Below are positions 43,888 through 52,326 of a stretch of DNA of 64,000 nt, piece after piece. The first letter of the stretch is position 1, and each line of letters begins with the position of its first letter. The stretch lies in the NCBI GenBank assembly GCA_947464275.1, contig CANHVU010000003.1, positions 103,234 through 167,233 of the forward strand. The letters run 5' to 3'. Both the position numbers and the translations under genes were made by a program. The stretch is from Bacteroidota bacterium. Its GTDB lineage: Bacteria; Bacteroidota; Bacteroidia; UKL13-3. A model generated the notes under the pieces. It made no database searches. It was not told the DNA's origin and was given only the letters and a program-made list of their open reading frames with translations.

Positions 43888-44736
43888 ATGGATAATTTTA
43901 CCAGTAACTTTTTAGAAATTAATAATATTAAACTTCATTTTTTGCATTACCCCAATGCCGATAAACCAATAATATTATTACTACATGGATTAACTGCCAA
44001 TTGCCATGCCTTTGAAGGCCTTGTTAATAATGGCTTAAATAATAACTTTGAACTTATAATACCAGACTTAAGAGGCAGGGGATTAAGTAGTCATCCAGCT
44101 TTTGGATACAGCTTTAAACTTCATGCCGAAGATATTATTGGACTAATAAAGCCATTCACTTATCGTGAAATAATATTAGTAGGACATTCATTTGGTGGGC
44201 TATTATCTTCCTATTTATGTTATTATTATCCTAATTATTTTAGTAAAATAATTTTTTTAGATGCCGCTCCCGAAATGAATCCTAAAACCCCATTAATGTT
44301 GCAAACTTCGATGGGTAGGCTAGATAAAAAATTTGAAAACAAGGATGCTTATTTCCAACAAGTTAAAAATGCTCCATATGTCCATTTTTGGGATAATGAC
44401 ATGCAAACCTATTACGATGCAGATATTGATATCAATGAAGATGGTACGGTAGAATCAAAATCAGATTTAGCACAAATAATTCAAATAGCAACTCATGTTA
44501 GTAAGGAGCCGTTCGCTATGTACTTTAGCAGTATAAAAAAAGATACTTTGCTAATAAGTGCTGATGGTGAATACAATTTAAGTGAACCTATTTTACCTAG
44601 ATACCTTGCTCGAAAAGCAGTTAATTTATTAAAAAAAGGGGAATTAAAAACTAGTGAGGGGAATCACCATACCATGTTATATGGCGAATTTGCTGCTGAA
44701 ATTGTAAATTGGATAAATCAATTTTTAGCCCAATAA
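43888..44736 (+). CDS. Alpha/beta hydrolase
   Basis: A 282-residue protein. The oxyanion motif is LLLHGLTANCHAFEG, the nucleophile elbow is VGHSFGGLLSSYL, the Asp is in LDAAPEMN or a later strand (LLISADGEYN), and the His is in EGNHHTMLYGEF. It is probably an esterase or lactonase. Cotranscribed with bdhA (1-base gap), so it may act on polyhydroxybutyrate-type or acyl substrates; inferred. Its end overlaps the convergent peroxidase gene by 12 bases. Confidence 0.88.
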   Translation: MDNFTSNFLEINNIKLHFLHYPNADKPIILLLHGLTANCHAFEGLVNNGLNNNFELIIPDLRGRGLSSHPAFGYSFKLHAEDIIGLIKPFTYREIILVGHSFGGLLSSYLCYYYPNYFSKIIFLDAAPEMNPKTPLMLQTSMGRLDKKFENKDAYFQQVKNAPYVHFWDNDMQTYYDADIDINEDGTVESKSDLAQIIQIATHVSKEPFAMYFSSIKKDTLLISADGEYNLSEPILPRYLARKAVNLLKKGELKTSEGNHHTMLYGEFAAEIVNWINQFLAQ

Positions 44737-45234
44737 TTTTTCAATAGCTTGTTTTAGTTTTAGTGAATTAGGTTTGGTTACAGTAAAATAATAATCAACT
44801 ACTTGACCATCCTTATTCACCAAATATTTGTGAAAATTCCATTTAGGATACATATTTATTGAACCGTTTAATCTTTTTTCACTTAAAAATTGATACAAAG
44901 GGTTAGCTCCAAGTCCTTTTACTTTTATTTTATTAAAAATAGGAAAAGTGGTATTGTATTTAGCATGACAATAGTTTTCAATATTAACGCCACTTAAAGG
45001 CTCTTGAGAGCCAAAATCATTACTAGGAAAAGCTAGTACCTCAAAACCCCTATCCTTGTATTGCTTATATATTTCTTCTAACTCTTTATATTGATCAGCA
45101 TATCCACACTCACTTGCTGTATTAACAATTAATAAGACTTTTCCTTTAAATTTTTCGAGTAAAACCTCCTCACCCATTAAATTTTTCAGTTTGAACTTAT
45201 AAATACTTAATCGTTCTTTTTCACTCACTAACAT
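44725..45234 (-). CDS. Glutathione peroxidase-family protein (Cys type)
   Basis: A 169-residue protein. The catalytic Cys is C43 in NTASECGYADQY; the Gln is in FPSNDFGSQEP and the Trp in YPKWNFHKYLV. Cys-type members generally use thioredoxin to reduce hydroperoxides. Its length is normal. Confidence 0.93.
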   Translation of the reverse strand: MLVSEKERLSIYKFKLKNLMGEEVLLEKFKGKVLLIVNTASECGYADQYKELEEIYKQYKDRGFEVLAFPSNDFGSQEPLSGVNIENYCHAKYNTTFPIFNKIKVKGLGANPLYQFLSEKRLNGSINMYPKWNFHKYLVNKDGQVVDYYFTVTKPNSLKLKQAIEKLLG

Positions 45235-45316
45235 AATTTTAATAAACTAAATTAGTTTGTAAAAGTTTTAAAAAAATAAAAAAAATTACAATTATTATTA
45301 TTTTCTATACCATGCA

Positions 45317-45344
45317 TTGTATATCCTTGTACTCATTAAGTTTT
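45317..45344 (+). promoter_or_regulatory. Promoter close to the T9SS protein start codon
   Basis: TTG (45317-45319), 17 bases, TAAGTTTT (45337-45344; one mismatch), then 5 bases to the ATG at 45350. Spacing to the start codon is the same as for the CBS gene. Confidence 0.5.
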
Positions 45345-45349
45345 ATTCT

Positions 45350-47941
45350 ATGATCAAAAAAAATACCCTATTAAAGTCCGTTTTTGTAATACCTGTTTTG
45401 TTTATTTCATTATCGGTATTTACTAATTCTAGTAATCCTCCATCAGCTAATGCTGGCGAACCAACCGGTACAAACTGTACTTCTTGCCATTCGGGAACTG
45501 CAATTACAAGTGGAGCCAATTGGAATGCCATCAATATTTCGGGACTACCTGCAGGCGGTTATGTTCCAGGAACTCTTTATACATTAACTGTAAGTGGTGG
45601 CGCTGCAGCCACAAGTAAAAATGGTTTTCAGGTTACTTGCTTAACTTCATCAAATGCCAATGCAGGAAGCATGGCAGCAGGAACAGGAACATCAACAAGT
45701 AGCAGCGGAGGAAGAACATACATTTCGCATGGTTCAAGTACAAGTGGAACTTGGTCGTTCAATTGGACAGCACCTGCATCTGGAACTGGAACTGTTACTT
45801 TTTATACTTGTTACAATGCAACCAATTCCAATAGTGGTACCGGTGGAGATGCAGTTTATACCAAAACATTTGCTTTGAGCCAAGCAGTTACCAATTTACC
45901 AACAGCAGTGATAACAGCATCAAGCACCACTATTTGTGTAGGTGATACTTTGTATTTGAGTGGAAGTGGTTTAAATAATCCTACAGGATTTAGCTGGGTT
46001 TTTCTTAATAGCAATCCAAGTTCTGCTAATACCAAGGATGTAAAACTTGTATACACTTCAGCGGGAAACAGACAAGTTAGATTAACTACATCTAATGCAG
46101 ACGGGAATTCATTACAAGCATCATTAACAATACAAGTTATAGCCAAACCAACCGCTACAATTACAGCCAGTGCATTAACCATTTGCGGAAATGATTCAAT
46201 AAACTTGCAAGCTAATACAGGAACTGGATTTACTTATTTATGGACTCCTGGTGATTTCACCACTTCATCTATTTATGTTAAAGATAGTTTGAGTTATAAA
46301 GTAAAAGTAACCAATGCAAGCGGTTGTTTTGCCACCTCATCCAATTTAAAGCCAACCAAAGCTAATTATCCTCAAGCCACTTTTGTTAATAATAAAGATA
46401 CCATTTGTAATAGCGATAAAGTTTTGTTTGATATAACTGGTAATGGATTTAGTGCTCAATATTTTGTGAATGATACTTCTGTACAAAACTCACAAAATTT
46501 GCTTTACGAGTTCAGCAGAAGCAAAGCAGGAATTTATAAAGTAGCAGCACAGATTACAGCAGCTGGTTGTGCTACTAATTTACCAGCAAAATTTATATCA
46601 ATTGAAACACAGCCAAATGCACCGATTGTAAATTGTGGCAACAGTACTACTTCTACTATTGAATTTAACTGGCAACCTGTATCAAATTATACGAATTATG
46701 AAATTAGCTTAGACACTGGAAATACCTGGGTAAATGCCAATGGCAGTAATCAATTATCGCACACCATCAATGGTTTATTGCCTAATACTACTAAAACTAT
46801 TTGGGTTAGGGTAAAAAGTAATGGCCCTTGTGGAAATGGATTAATTGCTAGCAAAACTTGTATAAATAATGGCTGTAATCCTATAAATAGTTTTTACAAT
46901 TACAAACGTTTTGTATGCCTAAGCGCTAATGAGGTAGTTACTACAACTCCTTTTGAGGTTAAAAATATTTCAAATCCTAAATACTTAATTCAGTATGAAA
47001 CAGATTCAATTACAAGTACTTTTTCTCGCAATACTATTTTTAACATGCCAATAAAAGCAGGTAATAATAGTATCAGGATTAAAATAAAAGACAGTGTTGA
47101 AACGGGTTGCCCAATTATTGATTCTGTTTTTACTATTATAGGAAATCTTAATCCAATTGTTCCAAACATAACTAGTAATAAACCAAATGCAACTTATTGC
47201 AAAGGGCAAAATATTATTTTAACCGCTAATAGAGCAAATAGCCTTAATCTGATCTCGTTTTATCAATTAAATCCTACCAGAACACTATTACAAGCTGGAT
47301 TTAGCAATGCAATTAACTTGACCAATAAATTGACTTTACAAAACACATTGATAAAAGCCACTGTAATTGATACAGCTACTTTTTGTTCAGATTCGTCAAC
47401 TGTAATTGCAGTAACTGAAAATCCTATTCCAGTTGCTAATTTTAGCCTTGAATATTTTAAATCAGATTCAAATAACGTAAATAAAAACAGTGTAGTATTT
47501 ACTAATTTAACAACCGATTCAAGCAATTATACTTGGCATTTTGGCGATGCTGCTAATACTACTGCCAATACCAAAAACACTAGCTTTGTTTATACTAAAG
47601 GTGGTGTATATTTAGCTTCACTGGTGGCTGTAAATTCTTTTGGCTGTAAAGATTCGGTAAGTAAATCTGTTACCATAACCAATACTGGTGTTAAAACTTT
47701 ATCAAATCAATTAGGTGTTAAAATATATCCAAATCCTGCCAACGATTTTATAACTATTGAAACCAATGAAAACAGTAAAAATGGCGCTTATTATTTATTG
47801 GATATAAATGGTAAAACAATTCAACATGAAGCTTTTAACAAATTTCAAACGATTGACATTAATTCATTACCTGCGGGTGTTTATTTTATTAAGTTAGTAA
47901 TAGCTGAAAAAATAGTTTATGAAAAGTTTGTAAAAAACTAA
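45350..47941 (+). CDS. Large T9SS cargo protein: choice-of-anchor V domain, PKD-like and fibronectin-like modules
   Basis: An 863-residue protein. A signal peptide is followed by the choice-of-anchor V/Reelin-type domain (~30-185) that opens with PSANAGEPTGTNCTSCHSG. Then PKD-like modules (ICVGDTLYLSG and ICGNDSINLQANTGTGFTYL), a fibronectin-III-like part (~430-510), and a PKD domain (YTWHFGDAANTTANTKNTSF) follow. The C-terminal ~75 residues are a type A sorting tail (VKIYPNPANDFITIE ... LPAGVYFIKL). It is probably anchored to the cell surface as an adhesin-like protein. The CTSCH is part of the anchor domain; heme attachment there is unproven. Confidence 0.88.
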   Translation: MIKKNTLLKSVFVIPVLFISLSVFTNSSNPPSANAGEPTGTNCTSCHSGTAITSGANWNAINISGLPAGGYVPGTLYTLTVSGGAAATSKNGFQVTCLTSSNANAGSMAAGTGTSTSSSGGRTYISHGSSTSGTWSFNWTAPASGTGTVTFYTCYNATNSNSGTGGDAVYTKTFALSQAVTNLPTAVITASSTTICVGDTLYLSGSGLNNPTGFSWVFLNSNPSSANTKDVKLVYTSAGNRQVRLTTSNADGNSLQASLTIQVIAKPTATITASALTICGNDSINLQANTGTGFTYLWTPGDFTTSSIYVKDSLSYKVKVTNASGCFATSSNLKPTKANYPQATFVNNKDTICNSDKVLFDITGNGFSAQYFVNDTSVQNSQNLLYEFSRSKAGIYKVAAQITAAGCATNLPAKFISIETQPNAPIVNCGNSTTSTIEFNWQPVSNYTNYEISLDTGNTWVNANGSNQLSHTINGLLPNTTKTIWVRVKSNGPCGNGLIASKTCINNGCNPINSFYNYKRFVCLSANEVVTTTPFEVKNISNPKYLIQYETDSITSTFSRNTIFNMPIKAGNNSIRIKIKDSVETGCPIIDSVFTIIGNLNPIVPNITSNKPNATYCKGQNIILTANRANSLNLISFYQLNPTRTLLQAGFSNAINLTNKLTLQNTLIKATVIDTATFCSDSSTVIAVTENPIPVANFSLEYFKSDSNNVNKNSVVFTNLTTDSSNYTWHFGDAANTTANTKNTSFVYTKGGVYLASLVAVNSFGCKDSVSKSVTITNTGVKTLSNQLGVKIYPNPANDFITIETNENSKNGAYYLLDINGKTIQHEAFNKFQTIDINSLPAGVYFIKLVIAEKIVYEKFVKN

Positions 47942-47971
47942 AGAAAAAATACAATAACAATTCATCAAAGC

Positions 47972-48010
47972 AAAAAGCCCTTTCAAAATTTATTTTGTTA
48001 GGGCTTTTTT
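47972..48010 (+). terminator. Intrinsic terminator after the T9SS protein gene
   Basis: AAAAAGCCC (47972-47980) pairs with GGGCTTTTT (48001-48009); an inner stem CAAAAT/ATTTTG (47984-47989, 47992-47997) and a T run follow. Confidence 0.85.
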
Positions 48011-48028
48011 ATTTTATAACCTTGCAAC

Positions 48029-48853
48029 ATGCAAAGCGGCCCTATAGGTATATTCGATTCAGGTTACGGAGGACTAACCGTAATGAAAGAAATTGTTGAC
48101 TCGTTGCCTCAATATGATTATGTTTATTTGGGCGATAATGCACGTGCTCCATATGGAAACCGTAGTTTTGAAACAGTGTATGAATATACTTTACAGTGTG
48201 TAAATGCCCTTTTTAACAAAGGCTGCAAATTGGTAATTTTAGCTTGTAATACGGCATCGGCAAAAGCCCTTCGAAATATTCAGCAACGAGATTTACCATT
48301 AATGGATAGTCGCCTACGAGTATTAGGTGTTATTAGGCCCACTACCGAACTAATTGGTAAATTTAGTAAAACAAAACAAGTGGGAGTTTTGGCTACTTCA
48401 GGTACTGTTACTTCCAACTCCTACCCAATTGAAATTGAAAAGTTTTTTCCTGAAATAACTGTTCATCAGCAGGCATGTCCCATTTGGGTTCCGCTTATTG
48501 AAAACAATGAGTTTGATAACCCTGGAGCAGACTTTTTTATTCGAAAACATATTAACCAACTCATGGCTAAATCAGCTGATATTGATACCATTTTGTTAGG
48601 TTGTACACACTACCCTTTATTGCAAGATAAAATCAAAGCACTTTTACCCGAAGGAATAACCTTACTAAGCCAAGGGAAAATAGTAGCTAATAGCTTAACA
48701 CAATATTTAGATCGACACACAGAGCTAGAAAAACTTTGTAGTAAAAATAGTAAAATGGCATTTTACACTACCGATTCCACCGAAATATTTGACCAACAAG
48801 CCGAAATATTTTTTGGCAAAAAACTTAAAAGCGAATACTTGCATATTGATTGA
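48029..48853 (+). CDS. murI: Glutamate racemase
   Basis: A 274-residue protein. It makes D-glutamate for peptidoglycan. The catalytic Cys pair is in LVILACNTASAKALRN and LLGCTHYPLL; the N-terminus is GIFDSGYGGLTVMKEI and YLGDNARAPYGNRS. Its length is typical. Confidence 0.96.
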   Translation: MQSGPIGIFDSGYGGLTVMKEIVDSLPQYDYVYLGDNARAPYGNRSFETVYEYTLQCVNALFNKGCKLVILACNTASAKALRNIQQRDLPLMDSRLRVLGVIRPTTELIGKFSKTKQVGVLATSGTVTSNSYPIEIEKFFPEITVHQQACPIWVPLIENNEFDNPGADFFIRKHINQLMAKSADIDTILLGCTHYPLLQDKIKALLPEGITLLSQGKIVANSLTQYLDRHTELEKLCSKNSKMAFYTTDSTEIFDQQAEIFFGKKLKSEYLHID

Positions 48854-48929
48854 TTTGGTGATTTTTATTTTGTGATTGTTTAATTGTTGGATTCCTTAAT
48901 TGTTTAATTGTTGTTCATGGCTTTTTATT

Positions 48930-48956
48930 CGTCATTGCGAGGAACGAAGCAATCTC
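48930..48956 (+). repeat. Dispersed repeat, copy 1
   Basis: A 27-base element with core GCGAGGAACGAAGCAATCTC. A copy with three mismatches lies in the opposite orientation at 62099-62125. Confidence 0.65.
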
Positions 48957-49022
48957 ACTCGAATTATTCAATGTTCGATGTTTCGAGTTGTTTATTATGA
49001 GTGATGAATTGTTTATTGCCAC

Positions 49023-49060
49023 TGGTCGCTGACTATAGTCTGATTGCTATCGGACGAAAC
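49023..49060 (-). repeat. Dispersed repeat related to 57539-57576
   Basis: Read on the minus strand it starts GTTTCGTCCGATAGCAATC and ends CAGCGACCA, matching the element at 57539 in order and length (about 38 bases) with several mismatches. Confidence 0.55.
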
Positions 49061-49429
49061 GTTGCTCATTGAAAACTAAAAATTGCTAGCAATTCCGACT
49101 TCGTCATGCCGTAGGCATCTTCCTTAACTAACTAATAGCTTTCCATTATCTGCTTGCCTTGATTAGTATTCTACCCTTTGGCGCCCATGTTGGTGTTTAA
49201 GCAAAGCGAAATCAACATGAATTCTGCCCTTTTTAGTATTTTAAACTTGAGGTACCAACAAAAAACTATTGAATTATTTTTTCTTTTCCATATTCAAAAA
49301 ACAATGTTTGCTTTTTAAATTAATTTTCGTGTGTTTTGATATATTGTAAATTGGCAAGAGAAAAACTGTTATTGAAGTTTCGTTTAACACAACAACATCA
49401 AAATAAAACCTATTAATCCAATAAAAACT

Positions 49430-49834
49430 ATGAGTAAAATAAACAAATTAATTATCTTAATTTTATGCAATTGCTCATGCGGTATTTACAGACAAAATGT
49501 GGTGAATGTGCCTGCTATTACTCAGAAAGGCCAATTACAATTGAGTGTTCACCAAAGTTTTAATGGGAGCGAAATTCATGGAAGTTATAGTGTAACAAAT
49601 AATATTGCATTAATGGCCAATTATGGAAGTATAGGTAATGACGAAGAAAATAACGCTAGTAATAAAATCGTTCAAAACCATTATTTCAAGGAAATTGGAT
49701 TAGGCTTTTACAAGCCTTCAGCGCCAAATAATAATCAAACCATTAAGGAAATTTTTGCCATAGCTGGCCAAGGTTATACATCAAAATATACAGAAACTTA
49801 TGTCGGCTCAAAACGTAAAATAGATTTTAAATAA
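49430..49834 (+). CDS. Short lipoprotein, probably a truncated outer-membrane barrel protein
   Basis: A 134-residue protein. The lipobox-like ILCNCSCGIYRQNVVNVPAI and the following strands (QLQLSVHQSFNGSEIHGSYS, NNIALMANYGSI, KEIGLGFYKP) resemble the first half of ~230-residue Bacteroidota outer-membrane proteins. The protein ends abruptly in KRKIDFK after few strands and the next gene starts 12 bases later, so the C-terminal half seems lost. It may be a decayed gene or a genuine short variant. Confidence 0.6.
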   Translation: MSKINKLIILILCNCSCGIYRQNVVNVPAITQKGQLQLSVHQSFNGSEIHGSYSVTNNIALMANYGSIGNDEENNASNKIVQNHYFKEIGLGFYKPSAPNNNQTIKEIFAIAGQGYTSKYTETYVGSKRKIDFK

Positions 49835-49846
49835 TTACACCTAATT

Positions 49847-50269
49847 ATGACACCTTTAGACTTAAAATTGAATCAAATTTTGAATGTATTGCCTAGCCAA
49901 AAGCCCGGTTTTATTTATACAATTCCGTTTGCTCCCAATTTGCTCAATCACTTTAATAGTGTGCATGCAGCAGTAATTTTTTCGCTTGCTGAGGCTACAA
50001 GCGCACAATTTTTACTTCAAAATTTTGAAGCATTTCAGCATGAGTTTATTCCTTTGCTTAGAAGTACGCAAACCAAATATAAGCAACCTGCATTTTCGGC
50101 TATTTATGCCAAAGCTGAATTTAAAAATACCAATAAAGAACTTGTAATAACTGATTTGCAAACTAAAAAACGTGCATTGGTAACCAATTCTGTAACTGTT
50201 CATGATGAGGAGGAAAAATTAGTTTTTACTAGTGAGCTAGAATGGTTTTTAACCTTAAAAACTAATTGA
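49847..50269 (+). CDS. Hotdog-fold thioesterase-like protein (DUF4442-like)
   Basis: A 140-residue protein. The pattern FNSVHAAVIFSLAEATSAQF is the central hotdog helix with the usual HAA/G...A-E phrase, followed by strands PAFSAIYAKAEFKN and KRALVTNSVTVHDEEEK. It is probably an acyl-CoA or acyl-ACP thioesterase or a binding relative. The substrate is unknown. Confidence 0.75.
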   Translation: MTPLDLKLNQILNVLPSQKPGFIYTIPFAPNLLNHFNSVHAAVIFSLAEATSAQFLLQNFEAFQHEFIPLLRSTQTKYKQPAFSAIYAKAEFKNTNKELVITDLQTKKRALVTNSVTVHDEEEKLVFTSELEWFLTLKTN

Positions 50270-50292
50270 TGCCTTAAAGCGTATATGATAGT

Positions 50293-51006
50293 ATGAAGTT
50301 TTTTCAAATAATTTGTTTGGCAGCGGTGTTAAGTGCTTGCAGCAAACAAACCACTACCATAAACCAGCCGATTGTACCAATTACAACACAATCTGATACT
50401 TTTAAAGTAAATTATTTAGCACTTGGCGACTCTTACACCATTGGGCAAAGTGTGGCATTTGAGGAAAATTTCCCAAATCAGTTGTCAAAAGCACTGGCTA
50501 ACGATACCATTTTATTTAATGAGGTAAAAATTATAGCCACTACTGGTTGGACAACCACCAATTTGATTGATGCTATCAATAATCAAAATTTGGATAAAAA
50601 ATACAACTTGATTTCGCTTTTAATTGGGGTGAACAATCAATACCAAAATAAACCCATAGAACTCTATAAAACTGAATTTAAAACACTTTTAAACAAAGCC
50701 ATAGCATTAGCTAATTTTGATACTACCAAGGTTTTTGTGGTTTCTATTCCTGATTATGGCTTTACACCTTTTGGTAAAAACAACCAAAGCACCATTTCTG
50801 CACAACTTGAAAATTACAATCAAATTAATAAAAGCATGACAGACTCCTTAAATGTAAGTTATGTAAACATTACGCCTATTTCGCAAATGGGCTTAACCAA
50901 TCCTGAATTAGTAGCTTCTGATGGTTTGCACCCAAGTGCTACCATGTATAAAATGTGGGTTGACCTGATGAAACCTGTGGTTTATAAAAAGATAGTGGGT
51001 AAATAA
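50293..51006 (+). CDS. SGNH/GDSL-type hydrolase lipoprotein
   Basis: A 237-residue protein. The lipobox is VLSACSKQ. Block I is LALGDSYTIGQSV (catalytic Ser), block III is LIGVNNQYQ, and block V is SDGLHPSATMYKMW (Asp, His). It is probably a secreted esterase or lysophospholipase/acetylesterase. It is followed by three palindromic repeats before a convergent gene. Confidence 0.88.
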   Translation: MKFFQIICLAAVLSACSKQTTTINQPIVPITTQSDTFKVNYLALGDSYTIGQSVAFEENFPNQLSKALANDTILFNEVKIIATTGWTTTNLIDAINNQNLDKKYNLISLLIGVNNQYQNKPIELYKTEFKTLLNKAIALANFDTTKVFVVSIPDYGFTPFGKNNQSTISAQLENYNQINKSMTDSLNVSYVNITPISQMGLTNPELVASDGLHPSATMYKMWVDLMKPVVYKKIVGK

Positions 51007-51028
51007 TGGTTTGCTTATTTTGAATTTT

Positions 51029-51057
51029 GTAAAGACGTTTAATTTAACATCTCTACC
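51029..51057. repeat. Palindromic repeat, degenerate copy A
   Basis: GTAAAGACGTTTAATTTAAC then ATCTCTACC: a degenerate relative of the GTAAAGACGTTGCA...TGCAACGTCTCTAC palindrome found at 62149 and 63293. Confidence 0.6.
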
Positions 51058-51087
51058 ATGATAACAGAAAACTAACAACCTAATTTA

Positions 51088-51110
51088 AAGAGGTTGCGCG
51101 CAACTTCTTT
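51088..51110. repeat. Palindrome AAAGAGGTTGCGCGCAACTTCTTT
   Basis: Near-perfect inverted repeat centred on GCGC, between two degenerate GTAAAGACG-type palindromes. It could also form a hairpin in transcripts from either side. Confidence 0.5.
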
Positions 51111-51116
51111 TTTGTT

Positions 51117-51142
51117 GGAGATGTAACATGTTACGTTTCTAC
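51117..51142. repeat. Palindromic repeat, degenerate copy B
   Basis: GGAGATGTAACATGTTACGT then TTCTAC; on the minus strand it reads GTAGAAACGTAACATGTTAC, again the same family. Confidence 0.55.
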
Positions 51143-51158
51143 AATTTTCCATTACAAA

Positions 51159-51190
51159 AAAATAGCAGGCCGTTAACGGTCTGCTATTTT
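51159..51190 (-). terminator. Terminator overlapping the 3' end of the GNAT gene
   Basis: Arms AAAATAGCAGGCCG (51159-51172) and CGGTCTGCTATTTT (51177-51190) with a TTAA loop that contains the stop codon of the minus-strand gene; an A run on the left gives the T tract. Confidence 0.75.
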
Positions 51191-52300
51191 AATTTTATAT
51201 GTTCTATGAACCTTGGTGGTTTTGGCACCTAGTTTTTCAAACAATCCGTGCATTTTCGGGTTAAAGTCCCCTATCCATCCTAATTCTGAAGTATTAATTT
51301 TATGATGTTTTCTCATGGATTCATACAAACTTATAATCATACCACTTTCTATTCCTTTTTCTTGATAAGCGGGTATTACTCCAAATACCTCACCCCTAAT
51401 TCTACTTACTTGTCCAAAGTTTTTATACCAAATAAACTTAAGCATTCCTAACCAATTGAGTTTGCCATTTACTTGTTTAAAAATTTGGTTTACATCAATT
51501 ACACTCACATAAAAACCAATTGGCTTCCCGTTGGCATAAGCAAACCAAATGGCATCTTCCATAATAATAGGCTTCAATTGTTTTAACTCAGCCATTATTC
51601 TTTCATTAGTCATTGGGAAAAAATCTGGTCTGTGTGCCCAAGCTTGGTTGTATATTTCGGTAAAATCAGCTGCATACTTTTTCAGATTACTCATTTTAAA
51701 GTGCTCAAAAGAATATTCCGGGTTTTTCATTACCCTTTCAGAAAGTTTTTTAAAGCGCTCAAAATCGAAGTCTTTATAAGTAATTTCGCTAGTAGTTTGT
51801 TCTGTATGTTGCTCAAAACCGGCAGCTAAAAAATGGCTTTCGTAATAAGGCCAATTAAAGTTTTCCTTATACGAAGGGTTTTTAAATCCACTCACCATTA
51901 AACCCCAAAAGGCATTTTTTTCTCCGAAGTTAATTGGACCCAAAACCGTGTCAACATGTTGTTTTTTTAACCATTCAAAAGCAGTAGTGAATAGTAATTT
52001 AGATGCATTTAAGTTATCAATACATTCATAAAAACCAATTCCTCCCACATGTTCTTCGGGTTTAAAATGGCTTTTATCAAAAAAAGCCGCTATCCTTCCA
52101 ATGTTTTTACCATCATTATCTTGCAAAATCCATTGCTTAGCATCACCATTTTTGTAATAGATGTTTTCCTCTCTATCAAAAACCTTTATAATGTCTTTGT
52201 CTAGTGGGCATATCCAATCTTTATGTCCTTTATAAATGGTGCGGTGAACGTTTATAAATTCAATTAAATCTCGGTGGTTATTAACTTCTTTTATTTTCAA
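51173..52300 (-). CDS. GNAT-fold protein, 375 aa
   Basis: A large acetyltransferase-like protein widespread in Bacteroidota. Seen: NIGRIAAFFDKSHFKPEEH, GIGFYECIDNLNASKLLF, VLGPINFGEKNAFWGLMV, and a C-terminal motif with EKGIESGMIISLYESMRKH and ELGWIGDFNPKMHGLFEKLG. The substrate is unknown. The start is TTG at 52300 because an in-frame stop lies two codons upstream. Its last codons lie inside the terminator hairpin. Confidence 0.8.
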   Translation of the reverse strand: MKIKEVNNHRDLIEFINVHRTIYKGHKDWICPLDKDIIKVFDREENIYYKNGDAKQWILQDNDGKNIGRIAAFFDKSHFKPEEHVGGIGFYECIDNLNASKLLFTTAFEWLKKQHVDTVLGPINFGEKNAFWGLMVSGFKNPSYKENFNWPYYESHFLAAGFEQHTEQTTSEITYKDFDFERFKKLSERVMKNPEYSFEHFKMSNLKKYAADFTEIYNQAWAHRPDFFPMTNERIMAELKQLKPIIMEDAIWFAYANGKPIGFYVSVIDVNQIFKQVNGKLNWLGMLKFIWYKNFGQVSRIRGEVFGVIPAYQEKGIESGMIISLYESMRKHHKINTSELGWIGDFNPKMHGLFEKLGAKTTKVHRTYKIKIADR

Positions 52301-52326
52301 CTTTTAATAATTTATGGAGTTAATAA

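Larger units (their letters stand above)
48854..49429. other. Repeat-rich intergenic region
   Basis: No gene is seen in these 576 bases. It holds a short tandem TTGTTTAATTGTTG-like repeat (48877-48915), a REP-like element (48930-48956), an inverted relative of the element at 57539 (49023-49060), and a small palindrome ATGCC-GTA-GGCAT near 49106-49118. It is probably a hot spot for small dispersed repeats. Confidence 0.6.
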
